This document shows positions 1 through 7,158 of a DNA stretch of 38,191 nt, in pieces. Positions within the stretch are counted from its first letter, which is position 1; every line of letters begins with the position of its first letter. Made by a program: the position numbers and the translations under genes. This DNA comes from Alangreenwoodia sp964438605 (lineage in GTDB: Bacteria; Bacillota; Clostridia; Peptostreptococcales; Anaerovoracaceae). The notes below the pieces were generated by a model. That model worked only from the letters and a program-made list of their open reading frames with translations, was not told the DNA's origin and did no database searches. The DNA is taken from assembly GCA_964438605.1 (NCBI GenBank), contig CAYTKT010000016.1, forward strand, positions 1 to 38,191, in the 5' to 3' direction.

Positions 1-126
1 GATTCTATTTTTGATCTATTTGTTCAATCATTCCTGTCATTTTTATCATTTGGAATCTTTCTGTTTTCCAATCGCGAATTGCAATAATAAGTTGAACACT
101 TGCTTGAACCTTGACAGTTGAATGAT

Positions 127-319
127 TCATAGAGCTCCATCCAAGGAGATGGGGCTGCCTGCAGCCCTTTGAACAATCAGATAAATACCCAGATCGTCTC
201 CTTCTGCGATGCAGCAGGCACTGCCGCACATGGCGCCGCAGTCGCCGTCGATAGGAGAAACGCGGTTCAGCAGGCGGTAGATTGCCAGGTATGTTTTTTG
301 AAATCGTTGTTTTTTGCAT
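127..319 (-). pseudogene. Decayed cysteine-cluster protein gene fragment
   Basis: On the minus strand the frame ending at 127 carries the pattern YRLLNRVSPIDGDCG followed by CGSACC and GIYL. This resembles the N-terminus of small clostridial cysteine-cluster proteins (DCG-x-LCG-x-ACC...G-x-YL-x-PGEE); I recall the pattern but cannot name the family with certainty. The conserved PGEE continuation is missing and the frame stops soon after. The plausible start, ATG at 319-317 with AGAGGA upstream, lies one base out of frame with the conserved part, so a frameshift lies near 296-312. Frameshift plus truncation point to a dead gene. A 41-codon AT-rich frame follows at 130-5, overlapping the stop as ATGA; I do not recognise its product and it may come from a different source. 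Confidence 0.45.
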
Positions 320-350
320 GGGTTCCTCTTGTGGAAGCTGTCAGACTGTC

Positions 351-398
351 GAAACCGAGAAAACCGGATGCGGGGACGCATCCGGTTTTCTCGGTTTC
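351..398. repeat. Perfect 22-bp inverted repeat with 4-nt loop
   Basis: Bases 351-372 and 377-398 are exact reverse complements, separated by GGGA. It lies just downstream of the minus-strand tRNA-Gly and may end that transcript, but neither side has an immediate T-run, so it is not a textbook intrinsic terminator. It could instead be a processing stem or a bidirectional transcription block. Confidence 0.75.
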
Positions 399-443
399 AG
401 TTCAGTCAGTGATGTATTTTTTACAAAATATCTTTCATATCTT

Positions 444-517
444 TGGAGCAAGGTACGGGAGTCGAACCCGCCTTCTCGGCTTGGGAAGCCGATGTATTAC
501 CGATATACTAACCCTGC
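444..517 (-). tRNA. tRNA-Gly(CCC)
   Basis: The reverse complement folds as a full cloverleaf: acceptor GCAGGGT/ACCTTGC with one G-U pair, D stem GTAT/ATAC, anticodon stem TCGGC/GCCGA with loop TTCCCAA (anticodon CCC), T stem GCGGG/CCCGT around TTCGACT, and an encoded CCA end. It stands alone, away from the tRNA cluster near 35 kb. Confidence 0.95.
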
Positions 518-680
518 GAAATCAATACATATTTATAATATCATAAAATCCGGCTGATTGCTACTGAATTTTATACAAAATTTTGAATGAAAAGTTCGTC
601 GGTTATTCGTATCTTTCCCTTGTGCAAAATCTGCGCGAGCGGAAGTTTTTAAATCGTACCCGTGACGACCGGGATTACGG

Positions 681-725
681 AAAAAAACATCACACCCTGA
701 TCCAAAAACAGACTGAGGGTGTGAT
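681..725 (-). terminator. Intrinsic terminator of the recombinase-like gene
   Basis: Bases 689-698 (atcacaccct) pair with 716-725, a 10-bp stem with a 17-nt loop. On the minus strand it is followed by a run of seven T (complement of 681-687). It lies about 50 bp after the stop codon of the minus-strand gene at 776-1183. Confidence 0.8.
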
Positions 726-775
726 TGTATTTTTAATCTGCCGGCGCTTTGCCCGTTCGGCTCTGCGTGAAGGAC

Positions 776-1183
776 TTACGATTCCGAATTTTTTATGCGC
801 TCCTGCGGCTCATTTGCCAGCGCTTCCCGCTTCATTCGGTAAAATGTGCTGACCGCTACGCCGCAAAGTCCGGCTGCTACATTCGCCGTCAGATTCCCGT
901 CAAGATATTGTTTCAGCACCAGCGGAAAGTTTGTCGGCGGTTCAATCCGCGGCCGGCCAAGACGAACGCCTCTCGCTTTCGCTGCCGCGATGCCTTCCAT
1001 TTGAATGGCTCTGTGTTTCGCTCGCTTTTCTTCCTCAAGCGCTTTTGCAATCCGGTTGGCAAGCACTTGAATTACGTCGTCAGCGTTCTGGCCGCTTTGG
1101 AAAATCGCATTCGTCTGCGCGACGAGTTCTGCGTATTCCTCCGGACTGAACAGTCCGGCTATGTTTTGATTCTGTTTTTCCAA
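776..1183 (-). CDS. Resolvase-type DNA-binding protein lacking the catalytic domain
   Basis: A 135-residue protein. The second half, from AIQMEGIAAAKARGVRLGRP onward, matches the hinge and C-terminal helix-turn-helix of small serine recombinases (Tn3/gamma-delta resolvase type): the EGIAAAKARGVRLGRP arm is followed by a helix-turn-helix containing VAVSTFYRMKRE. The N-terminal catalytic domain (about 120 residues with the active serine) is absent. In its place are about 55 residues that look helical and acidic (FSPEEYAELVAQ, then QNADDVIQVLANRIAKALEEEKRAK). It therefore cannot recombine DNA by itself and is more likely a DNA-binding regulator or partner. The start is TTG at 1183-1181, preceded by AGAGGTGT six bases away. 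The gene has its own terminator at 681-725 and a palindrome upstream. Small stand-alone proteins of this shape probably exist in related Clostridia, so it need not be a fragment. Confidence 0.75.
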   Translation of the reverse strand: MEKQNQNIAGLFSPEEYAELVAQTNAIFQSGQNADDVIQVLANRIAKALEEEKRAKHRAIQMEGIAAAKARGVRLGRPRIEPPTNFPLVLKQYLDGNLTANVAAGLCGVAVSTFYRMKREALANEPQERIKNSES

Positions 1184-1202
1184 TTTTTACACCTCTCTGA
1201 AC

Positions 1203-1235
1203 AAAAGGCCGGAGAAACTCCTCGTCCCTCCGGCC
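1203..1235 (-). terminator. Possible leader terminator or attenuator
   Basis: GGCCGGAG (1207-1214) pairs with CTCCGGCC (1228-1235), an 8-bp GC-rich stem. Read on the minus strand it is followed by TTTTGTT and then the ribosome binding site of the recombinase-like gene. It may terminate early transcripts or be a leader hairpin. The T-run is short. Confidence 0.4.
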
Positions 1236-1261
1236 CCCTCTCTAAAAGTCGTTCCCATTAT

Positions 1262-1285
1262 ATATGTTATGATGTCATAACATAT
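1262..1285. promoter_or_regulatory. 24-bp palindrome, candidate binding or crossover site
   Basis: Two perfect 11-bp half sites (ATATGTTATGA and its complement) flank a 2-bp TG centre. It lies about 80 bp upstream of the recombinase-like gene start, in AT-rich intergenic DNA. Serine recombinase sites typically have inverted half sites around a 2-bp core, so it may be the recognition site of the neighbouring protein. A simple autoregulatory operator is equally possible. Confidence 0.5.
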
Positions 1286-1597
1286 TTTAATGTTTTTGTT
1301 ATGAGCTTTATCAATTCCATTGATTTCAAATAAAATCGAAGATTTTTCATCAATGACATTAGGAAATTCCGAAATACCAGGATTTTCAGGCGGCACACCC
1401 CCATTGTACGCCGGTTCACAGATTGTGAATCCTGAATTTTAAATTCATTCCATCAATCATTTCATCATAAAACAGTTGCTGAGGTTCCTGATTCCATGAA
1501 CTGCAAATATCTGATTTTCTGTAATCAACCGGCGCACTGTATACCGGTTTTCCAATTATCGGCATTTCCGGAATTTTACGATTTGATCAGAAAGCTG
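1286..1597. other. Intergenic region, no gene recognised
   Basis: No convincing coding sequence. A 69-codon minus-strand frame (1396-1187) starts with GTG without a good ribosome binding site and runs through the leader hairpin. Short stems are seen at 1413-1429 (TTCAC/GTGAA) and 1527-1549 (AACCGG/CCGGTT). The latter lies below the stop of the SLH gene and may mark its transcript end, but it lacks a proper T-run on the minus strand. Confidence 0.5.
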
Positions 1598-4246
1598 TTA
1601 TTTTGCGACTTCTTCACAGAAACGCATCAGAATCGTTGCGACTTCCGCACGGGACGCATCGCCTGCAGGAGACAGCGTCGTCGTCGTCGTACCGGTAATC
1701 AAGCCCTCTGCATTTGCCCATTTCATGGCGCTTTCTGCATAACCGCTGATTGCTCCTGCGTCCGTATAAGACGTCAGGTTCGCCTGTGCGTCTGTACCGT
1801 ATGCCTTATACGATGCGTAGCGATATAAAATGGCTGCCATCTGTTCTCTGGTAACGATATCGTTTGGTCCGAAATTACCAGTATCATATCCCGTTACAAT
1901 TCCGTTTGCAGCCGCCCAGGAAACCGCGTCAGTGTACCACTGGCCGGAAGCTACATCACCGAAGCCTGCTGCCGCTGCCGAAGGAGTTCCTTCGAGACGG
2001 TGCAGAATTGTAACGACCATTCCGCGTGACGTCTTCGTGTTCGGCTCAAATGTCGTCGCAGATGTGCCTTCCATCAGACCGTTTTTAATCGCGTAATTAA
2101 CTGCGTCCTGATACCATGCACCCGGAACGACGTCGGTAAACTGCGCAGACGGATTATCTCCAGCACCAGCTTCTTCTTTGAACGTCACTTCCACCTTGAC
2201 CGGTTGGGCCGCTTTTTCCGGCATCACGAAACTGTAAGTGCCGTCGTCATTCATTTTGACGTCAATCGTGTTTCCATTTTTGTCGGTAACTGTGACCTCG
2301 TCAACAACGTAGCCTTCGTCTGGTTTCGGTGTTACCGTAACGGTATCGCCGGCCTTGGCGTTTTTGTTGGAAACGGAGAAGCTACCGTTTGAGGAACTCG
2401 GAGTGGTCACTGCAGCGCTGCTGCCGGAAGCGGTAAGCTCAATCTTGTAACCATCATCGCTTACTTTTGTTTCACTCCACGTTATGGTGTCAAATCCAGA
2501 TGCTAATTTAAAACTGTCAGGCTTTTCTATATTATCAGGGTCAGCTCCTTCCTTATCAGTATAAATGGTTAAGGTTTCACCTGTTACCGTCACATTATCC
2601 GCTTTTAACGTGACCTTATAAACATCGATAGATTCCAAACTGAGAATTACTTCAGGTGATGTTGATTCCGTCAGCTCTACTGTATATTTGCCTTGGAAGT
2701 CATATTTCGGAATTCCTTTTTTAGTGGTAGTGTCTTGATTGCTCGGAGTAAAGTAGACAATGCCTCCCTTTTTCACGTTGTGTACCAATTCACTATACGA
2801 ATCCCCTTTATTGTTCTTAAACTTCACGCGATAAGTTTTGGCGTTTTGTTCGTCATCCTTCGCAGCCTTGAAAGCAGCATACAGAACATTATCACCACAG
2901 TTGGTAATTCCTTCAGAATTATCCCCCCAATGTGCTCCTTCTTCACCTAATGCCAGCGGAGCCAAATTGTTAAGGACAGTATTCCCATCCTTTTTGCCGG
3001 TGCCGATAAAGCCTGCGCCACCTTTAATAAACATAGCTTTATCTTCATCAATCGTGAGTATTGTTGTTGCGCTATATCCTTTTTCAGCAAGCGCTTTTTC
3101 AGCAAGGTCCTCGCTGGCAAAGTAGCCGTAATGTGCATTCACTCCTTCTTGGTCAATTTCTACCTGTACATTTACTAGCTCCTCCAGAAATCCTTGTTCT
3201 ACTGCGTTAGAAAAGAAACCACCGGTTATGCGTATCAATTCCAGGTCTTTTTCTGAATACTCGCTTAGTTCTGTAATTCCAGTATCTTCAAATAAACCAA
3301 CTCCAACATTTCCAATAATTTCACCCCCGGAAATGGCTACTTTTGGTGATGTATCGATTTTTGCATATGTATCTTTAACAGCTAATACGTCACCTGAGAT
3401 CTGACCGCCTACGATTTCTATGTCACCTTCGACTTTTTTTGTCTTGTATGTTTTATCTTCGAGTTGATATGTCTGCGCGAATGACCAAGTTTCAACATTT
3501 CCTGAAATCTTTCCTCCAGCAATTTGTCCGTTACCATAGTTTACAATTGCGCTAGATGGTGTGCCATCAATTAGCTCTGCAGAAAGTGTACCACCGCGAA
3601 TGTCTAGGTAACCCGTGTCGAATCCTTCTCCAGGTAAGATTAGGCTGTTTAACATTGCGCATTTCCACCCACCATTAGACGTTTCGATGTTGACTGCACT
3701 GATATCACCGTCGTTGATGATTAACGTTCCTCCTGCATTGCAGACGGCTGAAGTTCCAGGATTGTCAGCATTAATGATTCCGCTGTTTATTTCCATTTTT
3801 GCAGGTTTTGAGCTTTCCAAGGTTTGATTTAAAATTACATAATCTGTTTTGTTTCCTTCGAAGGTGCCACCATTAATAACGGTAGTACCTTGGTTAGTCA
3901 AAGCGCAGGTAGATTTGCTGTTACAGGTTGCTCTCACAGTGCCCTCGCCCTCGATGGTCAGTGTACTGCCGGGTGCAACTGTGATGGCAGTCCCATCGGT
4001 AACATCGATTGATGCTTCGTCTCTGATATCCAAAACAACCTTTTTTCCTGCGGGTACAACTATTGTATTAGTTATTTTTCCTTCGACGTAATAGTTGCCA
4101 CTGGATAACTCAATCGGGTTAGACATATCCTCTTGTATTTCTACTTTCTTCCATCCACCTGATCCACCTGCCGCAAACGCTACGGTCGGCGTCAGCGTCA
4201 GCACCATGCATACGCATAGCAATACGGACAAAAATCGTTTTTTCAT
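1598..4246 (-). CDS. Secreted SLH-anchored beta-helix protein
   Basis: An 882-residue secreted cell-wall protein. Residues 1-26 are a classic signal peptide (MKKRFLSVLLC..., cleaved after AFA). Residues about 30-450 form Gly/Asn/Ile-rich repeats with motifs such as VINGGTF and LIINDGDIS, typical of right-handed parallel beta-helices. Residues about 540-690 contain a Bacteroidales/InlB-like repeat (AGDTVTVTPKPDEGYVV...VTVT). Residues about 700-880 are three SLH domains (FTDVVPGAWY, FGDVASGQWY and a weaker third), which in this family bind secondary cell-wall polysaccharide non-covalently. The start is ATG at 4246 with AAAGGAGG ten bases upstream. The beta-helix half is visibly more AT-rich than the SLH half, suggesting domain assembly. 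There is no catalytic motif I can point to; a surface adhesin or S-layer-associated role is inferred. Confidence 0.9.
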   Translation of the reverse strand: MKKRFLSVLLCVCMVLTLTPTVAFAAGGSGGWKKVEIQEDMSNPIELSSGNYYVEGKITNTIVVPAGKKVVLDIRDEASIDVTDGTAITVAPGSTLTIEGEGTVRATCNSKSTCALTNQGTTVINGGTFEGNKTDYVILNQTLESSKPAKMEINSGIINADNPGTSAVCNAGGTLIINDGDISAVNIETSNGGWKCAMLNSLILPGEGFDTGYLDIRGGTLSAELIDGTPSSAIVNYGNGQIAGGKISGNVETWSFAQTYQLEDKTYKTKKVEGDIEIVGGQISGDVLAVKDTYAKIDTSPKVAISGGEIIGNVGVGLFEDTGITELSEYSEKDLELIRITGGFFSNAVEQGFLEELVNVQVEIDQEGVNAHYGYFASEDLAEKALAEKGYSATTILTIDEDKAMFIKGGAGFIGTGKKDGNTVLNNLAPLALGEEGAHWGDNSEGITNCGDNVLYAAFKAAKDDEQNAKTYRVKFKNNKGDSYSELVHNVKKGGIVYFTPSNQDTTTKKGIPKYDFQGKYTVELTESTSPEVILSLESIDVYKVTLKADNVTVTGETLTIYTDKEGADPDNIEKPDSFKLASGFDTITWSETKVSDDGYKIELTASGSSAAVTTPSSSNGSFSVSNKNAKAGDTVTVTPKPDEGYVVDEVTVTDKNGNTIDVKMNDDGTYSFVMPEKAAQPVKVEVTFKEEAGAGDNPSAQFTDVVPGAWYQDAVNYAIKNGLMEGTSATTFEPNTKTSRGMVVTILHRLEGTPSAAAAGFGDVASGQWYTDAVSWAAANGIVTGYDTGNFGPNDIVTREQMAAILYRYASYKAYGTDAQANLTSYTDAGAISGYAESAMKWANAEGLITGTTTTTLSPAGDASRAEVATILMRFCEEVAK

Positions 4247-4321
4247 CTATCTCTTCCTCCTTTGAGATGATATTCCCACGCGGTTCCCGGTGACGGCGAA
4301 TTCCGCCCCGGGCCGTTTGGG

Positions 4322-4362
4322 GAAAAACAAAAATGCCGTGCAGAAATAATCCTACACAGCAT
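4322..4362 (-). terminator. Intrinsic terminator ahead of the SLH gene
   Basis: On the minus strand an 11-bp stem (4352-4362 with 4333-4343, two G-U pairs) with an 8-nt loop is followed by TTTTTGTTTTT (complement of 4322-4332). It stops minus-strand transcripts just before the SLH gene. Between it and the gene a further leader hairpin is present (4286-4290 with 4308-4312 plus an inner GGCG/CGCC stem). Upstream on the same strand is CAGGC/GCCTG (4412-4425). The arrangement could be an attenuated leader or simply the end of an unseen small RNA. Confidence 0.7.
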
Positions 4363-4565
4363 GACAAAGAAGAGTATTCACTGATCTAAGATGCACACGT
4401 TACCGGATGGCCAGGCAGAAGCCTGTAAAAATACATAGTTTTTTAATATCGACTTAAAAGCAGTTCGTGAAATCGTGAATCTCAAAATACAGACAATTAA
4501 GCTATATACATGAGGGCATACAGCAAAAGGTGTGTTTTTAAGAAACAACTATTTCAGCAGAACTC

Positions 4566-4594
4566 TTGAAACAGACCTTAAAAAACGATATAAT
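4566..4594 (+). promoter_or_regulatory. Strong sigma-A-type promoter for a small RNA
   Basis: TTGAAA at 4566-4571, a 17-bp spacer, and a perfect TATAAT at 4589-4594. The expected start is about 4600, exactly where the stem of the small RNA begins. No open reading frame follows. Confidence 0.85.
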
Positions 4595-4599
4595 AACCA

Positions 4600-4693
4600 C
4601 GCGGTAGGGCCGTCTGGCCTTTGTGTAGGTGTTCCTGGCACCTGGACAAGCTTGCGGGGATGGGGGTCCCCAAAAGCTGCCGCATTTTTTGTT
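4600..4693 (+). ncRNA. Compact structured RNA of about 95 nt, family unknown
   Basis: It starts about six bases after a near-consensus promoter. A closing stem GCGGTAG (4601-4607) pairs with CTGCCGC (4677-4683), directly followed by TTTTTT (4685-4690). Inside are three possible hairpins: GGCC/GGCC around 4609-4620; AGGTG/CACCT around 4626-4642 with an outer CTTTGT/ACAAG extension; and GGGGA/TCCCC around 4656-4671. Together they form a multi-branched fold in which the closing helix may double as terminator. I looked for SRP RNA, 6S RNA, tmRNA and common riboswitch signatures and recognise none. The nearest plus-strand gene is 660 bp away, so it is more likely a free small RNA than a leader. 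Confidence 0.65.
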
Positions 4694-5242
4694 TTCCACT
4701 TATGATTATACCAATGATGACTAAAAAAGCAAGAGAAAATTTTGAGCATAGGTAGTAGGATATGTATATAAATGTTGATTTTTCAATGATTATATTAACT
4801 TTATTATTTTTTATATTTTAAAAAAGGATTATCTTTTAGAAATAGAAAAGCGAGGGGCAAGACAGCGGGCAGCGGGTTTGGATGATTTGATTAGAAAAGC
4901 GGTATTTTAATCGTCTGCTATAAAGTTATGGCTTAGATAATTTATTTAGAAAGGCTGGTGTTTTTACAATATATTCGCGCATATGCCACAGTTCACTGTT
5001 TGCCGCGGTTTGTCACAGTTCGTTGCCAGGTTTGGATTTTCTTGTTTTTTTCTCTGTACAGCGGTGAAAAAGACATCAGCGCAGATAAAGTTGTATAGAG
5101 AAGTCCGGCGGACAAACTGTGGTAAAATCTTTGCCTGCAAGACTTCCGAAGGGATTTCATAACATCACTGCACGAGTGGTGACAGTCTGGAATTATGGAT
5201 GCTTTAAATAGTAATTTATTTTTCACAAATTGAGATTTTAGT
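4694..5242. other. AT-rich intergenic region with gene remnants
   Basis: No intact gene. A frame ending in TAA at 4910 gives a protein-like tail (LEIEKRGARQ...LDDLIRKAVF) without any start codon, suggesting a C-terminal gene remnant. A similar stretch recurs just after it: 4878-4910 and 4933-4966 are imperfect direct repeats of about 33 bp. The minus-strand frame 5226-4993 lacks a ribosome binding site and is not supported. Confidence 0.4.
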
Positions 5243-5296
5243 TTGACTATTCCGAAATGTTATGTTAAACTAACCATTGGTTAGAAATTCCTAACC
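5243..5296 (+). promoter_or_regulatory. Promoter and CTAACC/GGTTAG operator array of the short Fur gene
   Basis: TTGACT (5243-5248), 17-bp spacer, TAAACT (5266-5271). Overlapping the -10 and start region are alternating half sites: CTAACC (5270-5275), GGTTAG (5279-5284), CTAACC (5291-5296). The first pair forms a 7-bp-arm palindrome with a single central base; the second pair is inverted the other way. The position suits repression, probably autoregulation by the downstream Fur-like protein. It does not resemble the AT-rich classical Fur box. Confidence 0.65.
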
Positions 5297-5353
5297 AACC
5301 AAATTCGTTGTTTATTTTACGCAGACTTTCGATACAAAAGAGGGAGTAACAGC

Positions 5354-5605
5354 ATGAAGAAAGAACTCGTGATTCAGAAATTGCGTGAGCACGGATATAA
5401 AATAACGCCGCAGCGTCTGTTATTGCTCGATATTATTCTTGAAGAACAGTGTACATCCTGTAAGGAAATATATTATGAGGCACGCAGGCGGGATGGTCGT
5501 ATCGGAAGTGCTACGGTCTATCGGTTTATCGGAATCCTCGGCGATTTGAATATTATTGAGGACAGAAGCAAACTTGTGTTCAAATTATCGGACGGGGAAT
5601 CTTAA
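5354..5605 (+). CDS. Short Fur-like winged-helix repressor
   Basis: An 83-residue protein covering only the DNA-binding winged helix of the Fur/PerR family. Recognisable motifs are GYKITPQRLLLLDII (residues about 14-28), CTSCKEIYYEARRRD, and SATVYRFIGIL, the recognition-helix region of Fur proteins. The C-terminal dimerisation domain with its histidine and cysteine metal ligands is absent, and no continuation is visible in another frame after the stop, so it is a genuinely short form. I recall similar short Fur-like proteins in other Clostridia. A C-x-x-C pair (residues about 35-38) could bind metal, but this is uncertain. The start ATG at 5354 follows GAGGGAG. The gene has its own promoter, operator and terminator and is thus monocistronic. 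The effector is unknown. Confidence 0.85.
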   Translation: MKKELVIQKLREHGYKITPQRLLLLDIILEEQCTSCKEIYYEARRRDGRIGSATVYRFIGILGDLNIIEDRSKLVFKLSDGES

Positions 5606-5654
5606 AATTTTAAAATGGAATTCTAAAAATTGATATATTGTAATGAATTTAGTG

Positions 5655-5696
5655 AAATTCCGGAATGTGTTTTAAACATATTCTGGAATTTTTTTC
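5655..5696 (+). terminator. Intrinsic terminator of the short Fur gene
   Basis: Bases 5655-5669 pair with 5677-5691 (15 bp, two G-U pairs) around a 7-nt loop, followed by a T-run at 5689-5695. Confidence 0.85.
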
Positions 5697-5769
5697 GTTC
5701 AAATGATTTTTCATAGCGGGATATTTATGAGCCGTTCTCCTAATTTATGTAAAAAATTACAAAAATGAG

Positions 5770-5798
5770 TTGACATATTATGTAATTGGAGCTATATT
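5770..5798 (+). promoter_or_regulatory. Promoter of the DUF5688-SLH operon
   Basis: TTGACA (5770-5775), 17-bp spacer, TATATT (5793-5798). The start would be about 5805, giving a leader of roughly 120 nt before the ATG at 5926. Confidence 0.75.
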
Positions 5799-5925
5799 AT
5801 AAGCACGTGGAATATATTTACAAAACTCCTTCGATGTTCCAATACTTGAAATATTACTATGGAAAGCATTGGAATTGCTTTTGAAGAATTCTCGATTACG
5901 GAGGAAAGGAAGATGGTGATGTGAA

Positions 5926-7158
5926 ATGATGAAAAATTACGATGAGGTCAGAAAAGCGCTGGCCGATTATAAAATTGCGAAGGAACATATATTTTGCAGG
6001 TTCGCAAGTAAGAATTATGAGCCTCTTTCGGCGCATCTTGTGCAGGAGAAGCGGCTCGGACTGTCGGTGATTTTCTGTATGTTTTTGAATCGTGAAGATA
6101 CAGAATCGCACACGCTTATCAAGGTGACACATGATTTGTTGGATTTGTGGAAAGTCAGTGAGGGGGAAATGATACGGAACGCGTATGAAAATACGAATCA
6201 GCATTATCGCTATATCATGCGTAATCTGCTGGATGTGACCCGGCTTTTTGGCATAAAGGTTAATTCTTATCCGAAGGATTTTTTCAAAAAGATGGAAGCG
6301 TTGCCGCAGGCTTTTTCCGATGATCCGGAGTGGATGATGTATACGATTGTTAATCAGGATATATTCAATACTTCAGCGATTCTGCTGTGTCCAGATCAGT
6401 TGGCAGCGCTGGCGGATCAGTTGAACTCGGATCTTGTGATTCTTCCGTCGTCAGTCAATGAACTGATTTGTGTCAGATATCGTGACGGTATGGATTTTTT
6501 TGAACTGCATGAGTCTGTTCTGTCGGCAAACCGGACGTGTGTCGCTCCGGAAGAATTTCTCAGCAATGATTTGTATTTGTACCGGCGCAGTGAAAATCAT
6601 GTGGAGCAGATCGAGGAATCGTTATATGTAGATCGCAGGGCATTTGAGTGTAGGGTATCCATTCAGCCGGGTGCCGGTGGCCTGGGGGATTTTGTCCGCA
6701 AAATGGCCGGCGCCGATGAGGAAGCGACGCATCAATATGTGGCGGTGCGTTTGGATGACCTTGCTAAATTGAATTTATTATTGATAAAGGAGGAAATCAG
6801 AAATCGTGATGAAGGGGAAAACAAGAAGAAAAACACCTGTGACGGGAAGAAGAACCAGGGCAGAGAGAATGAAAATGACAAGGAGAGAGATACGCAAACA
6901 GGAGGAACGGGCAAGGATGCCCCGGAAAAAGCCGGCGGAGCGAATGAAGACGGCGCGGAGAAAGGCGTAAACAGAGGATACAAAAATGCTGCGGGGGCGG
7001 GATGGGATGCGCGTGCAGGCGGCGTTACGGGAGGCACACAGGTTGCAGGTGAAGAATGTGCGGAGAAAGGCGGTGATGATGGATGTGCTGAAAGAATGTC
7101 AGGAGATGATGGAGAAAATTGTGAAGACAGAGGCTCTGACAGTGGAGAATATCTGTGA
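5926..7158 (+). CDS. DUF5688 family protein with a low-complexity tail
   Basis: A 410-residue protein. Residues about 40-260 resemble the clostridial DUF5688 family: a helical N-terminus, then AYENTNQHYRYIMRNLL, NTSAILLCPDQLAALADQLNSDL, LVILPSSVNELI and a late SNDLYLYRRSENHV segment. The function of this family is not known. There is no signal peptide, so it is probably cytoplasmic. From about residue 290 the sequence becomes a Gly/Glu/Lys/Asn-rich tail of about 120 residues unlike the rest, encoded by purine-rich DNA. An alternative frame is open there, so the tail may reflect a frameshift or an overlapping gene. The start is the first of two ATGs, with GGAGGAAAGGAAG upstream. It heads the operon containing two giant SLH proteins. 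Confidence 0.8.
   Translation: MMKNYDEVRKALADYKIAKEHIFCRFASKNYEPLSAHLVQEKRLGLSVIFCMFLNREDTESHTLIKVTHDLLDLWKVSEGEMIRNAYENTNQHYRYIMRNLLDVTRLFGIKVNSYPKDFFKKMEALPQAFSDDPEWMMYTIVNQDIFNTSAILLCPDQLAALADQLNSDLVILPSSVNELICVRYRDGMDFFELHESVLSANRTCVAPEEFLSNDLYLYRRSENHVEQIEESLYVDRRAFECRVSIQPGAGGLGDFVRKMAGADEEATHQYVAVRLDDLAKLNLLLIKEEIRNRDEGENKKKNTCDGKKNQGRENENDKERDTQTGGTGKDAPEKAGGANEDGAEKGVNRGYKNAAGAGWDARAGGVTGGTQVAGEECAEKGGDDGCAERMSGDDGENCEDRGSDSGEYL

Noticed and set aside
749..1333. 194-codon plus-strand frame opposite the recombinase-like gene
   Set aside because: Mirror frame; the minus-strand product has clear homology, start site and terminator.
1187..1396. 69-codon minus-strand frame upstream of the recombinase-like gene
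   Set aside because: GTG start without a good ribosome binding site, and it spans a hairpin and palindrome; noncoding is more likely.
4600..4693. SRP (4.5S) RNA
   Set aside because: The conserved GGAAGGAAGCA-type apical loop is absent.
4993..5226. 77-codon minus-strand frame before the short Fur gene
   Set aside because: GTG start without a ribosome binding site, no recognisable motif.
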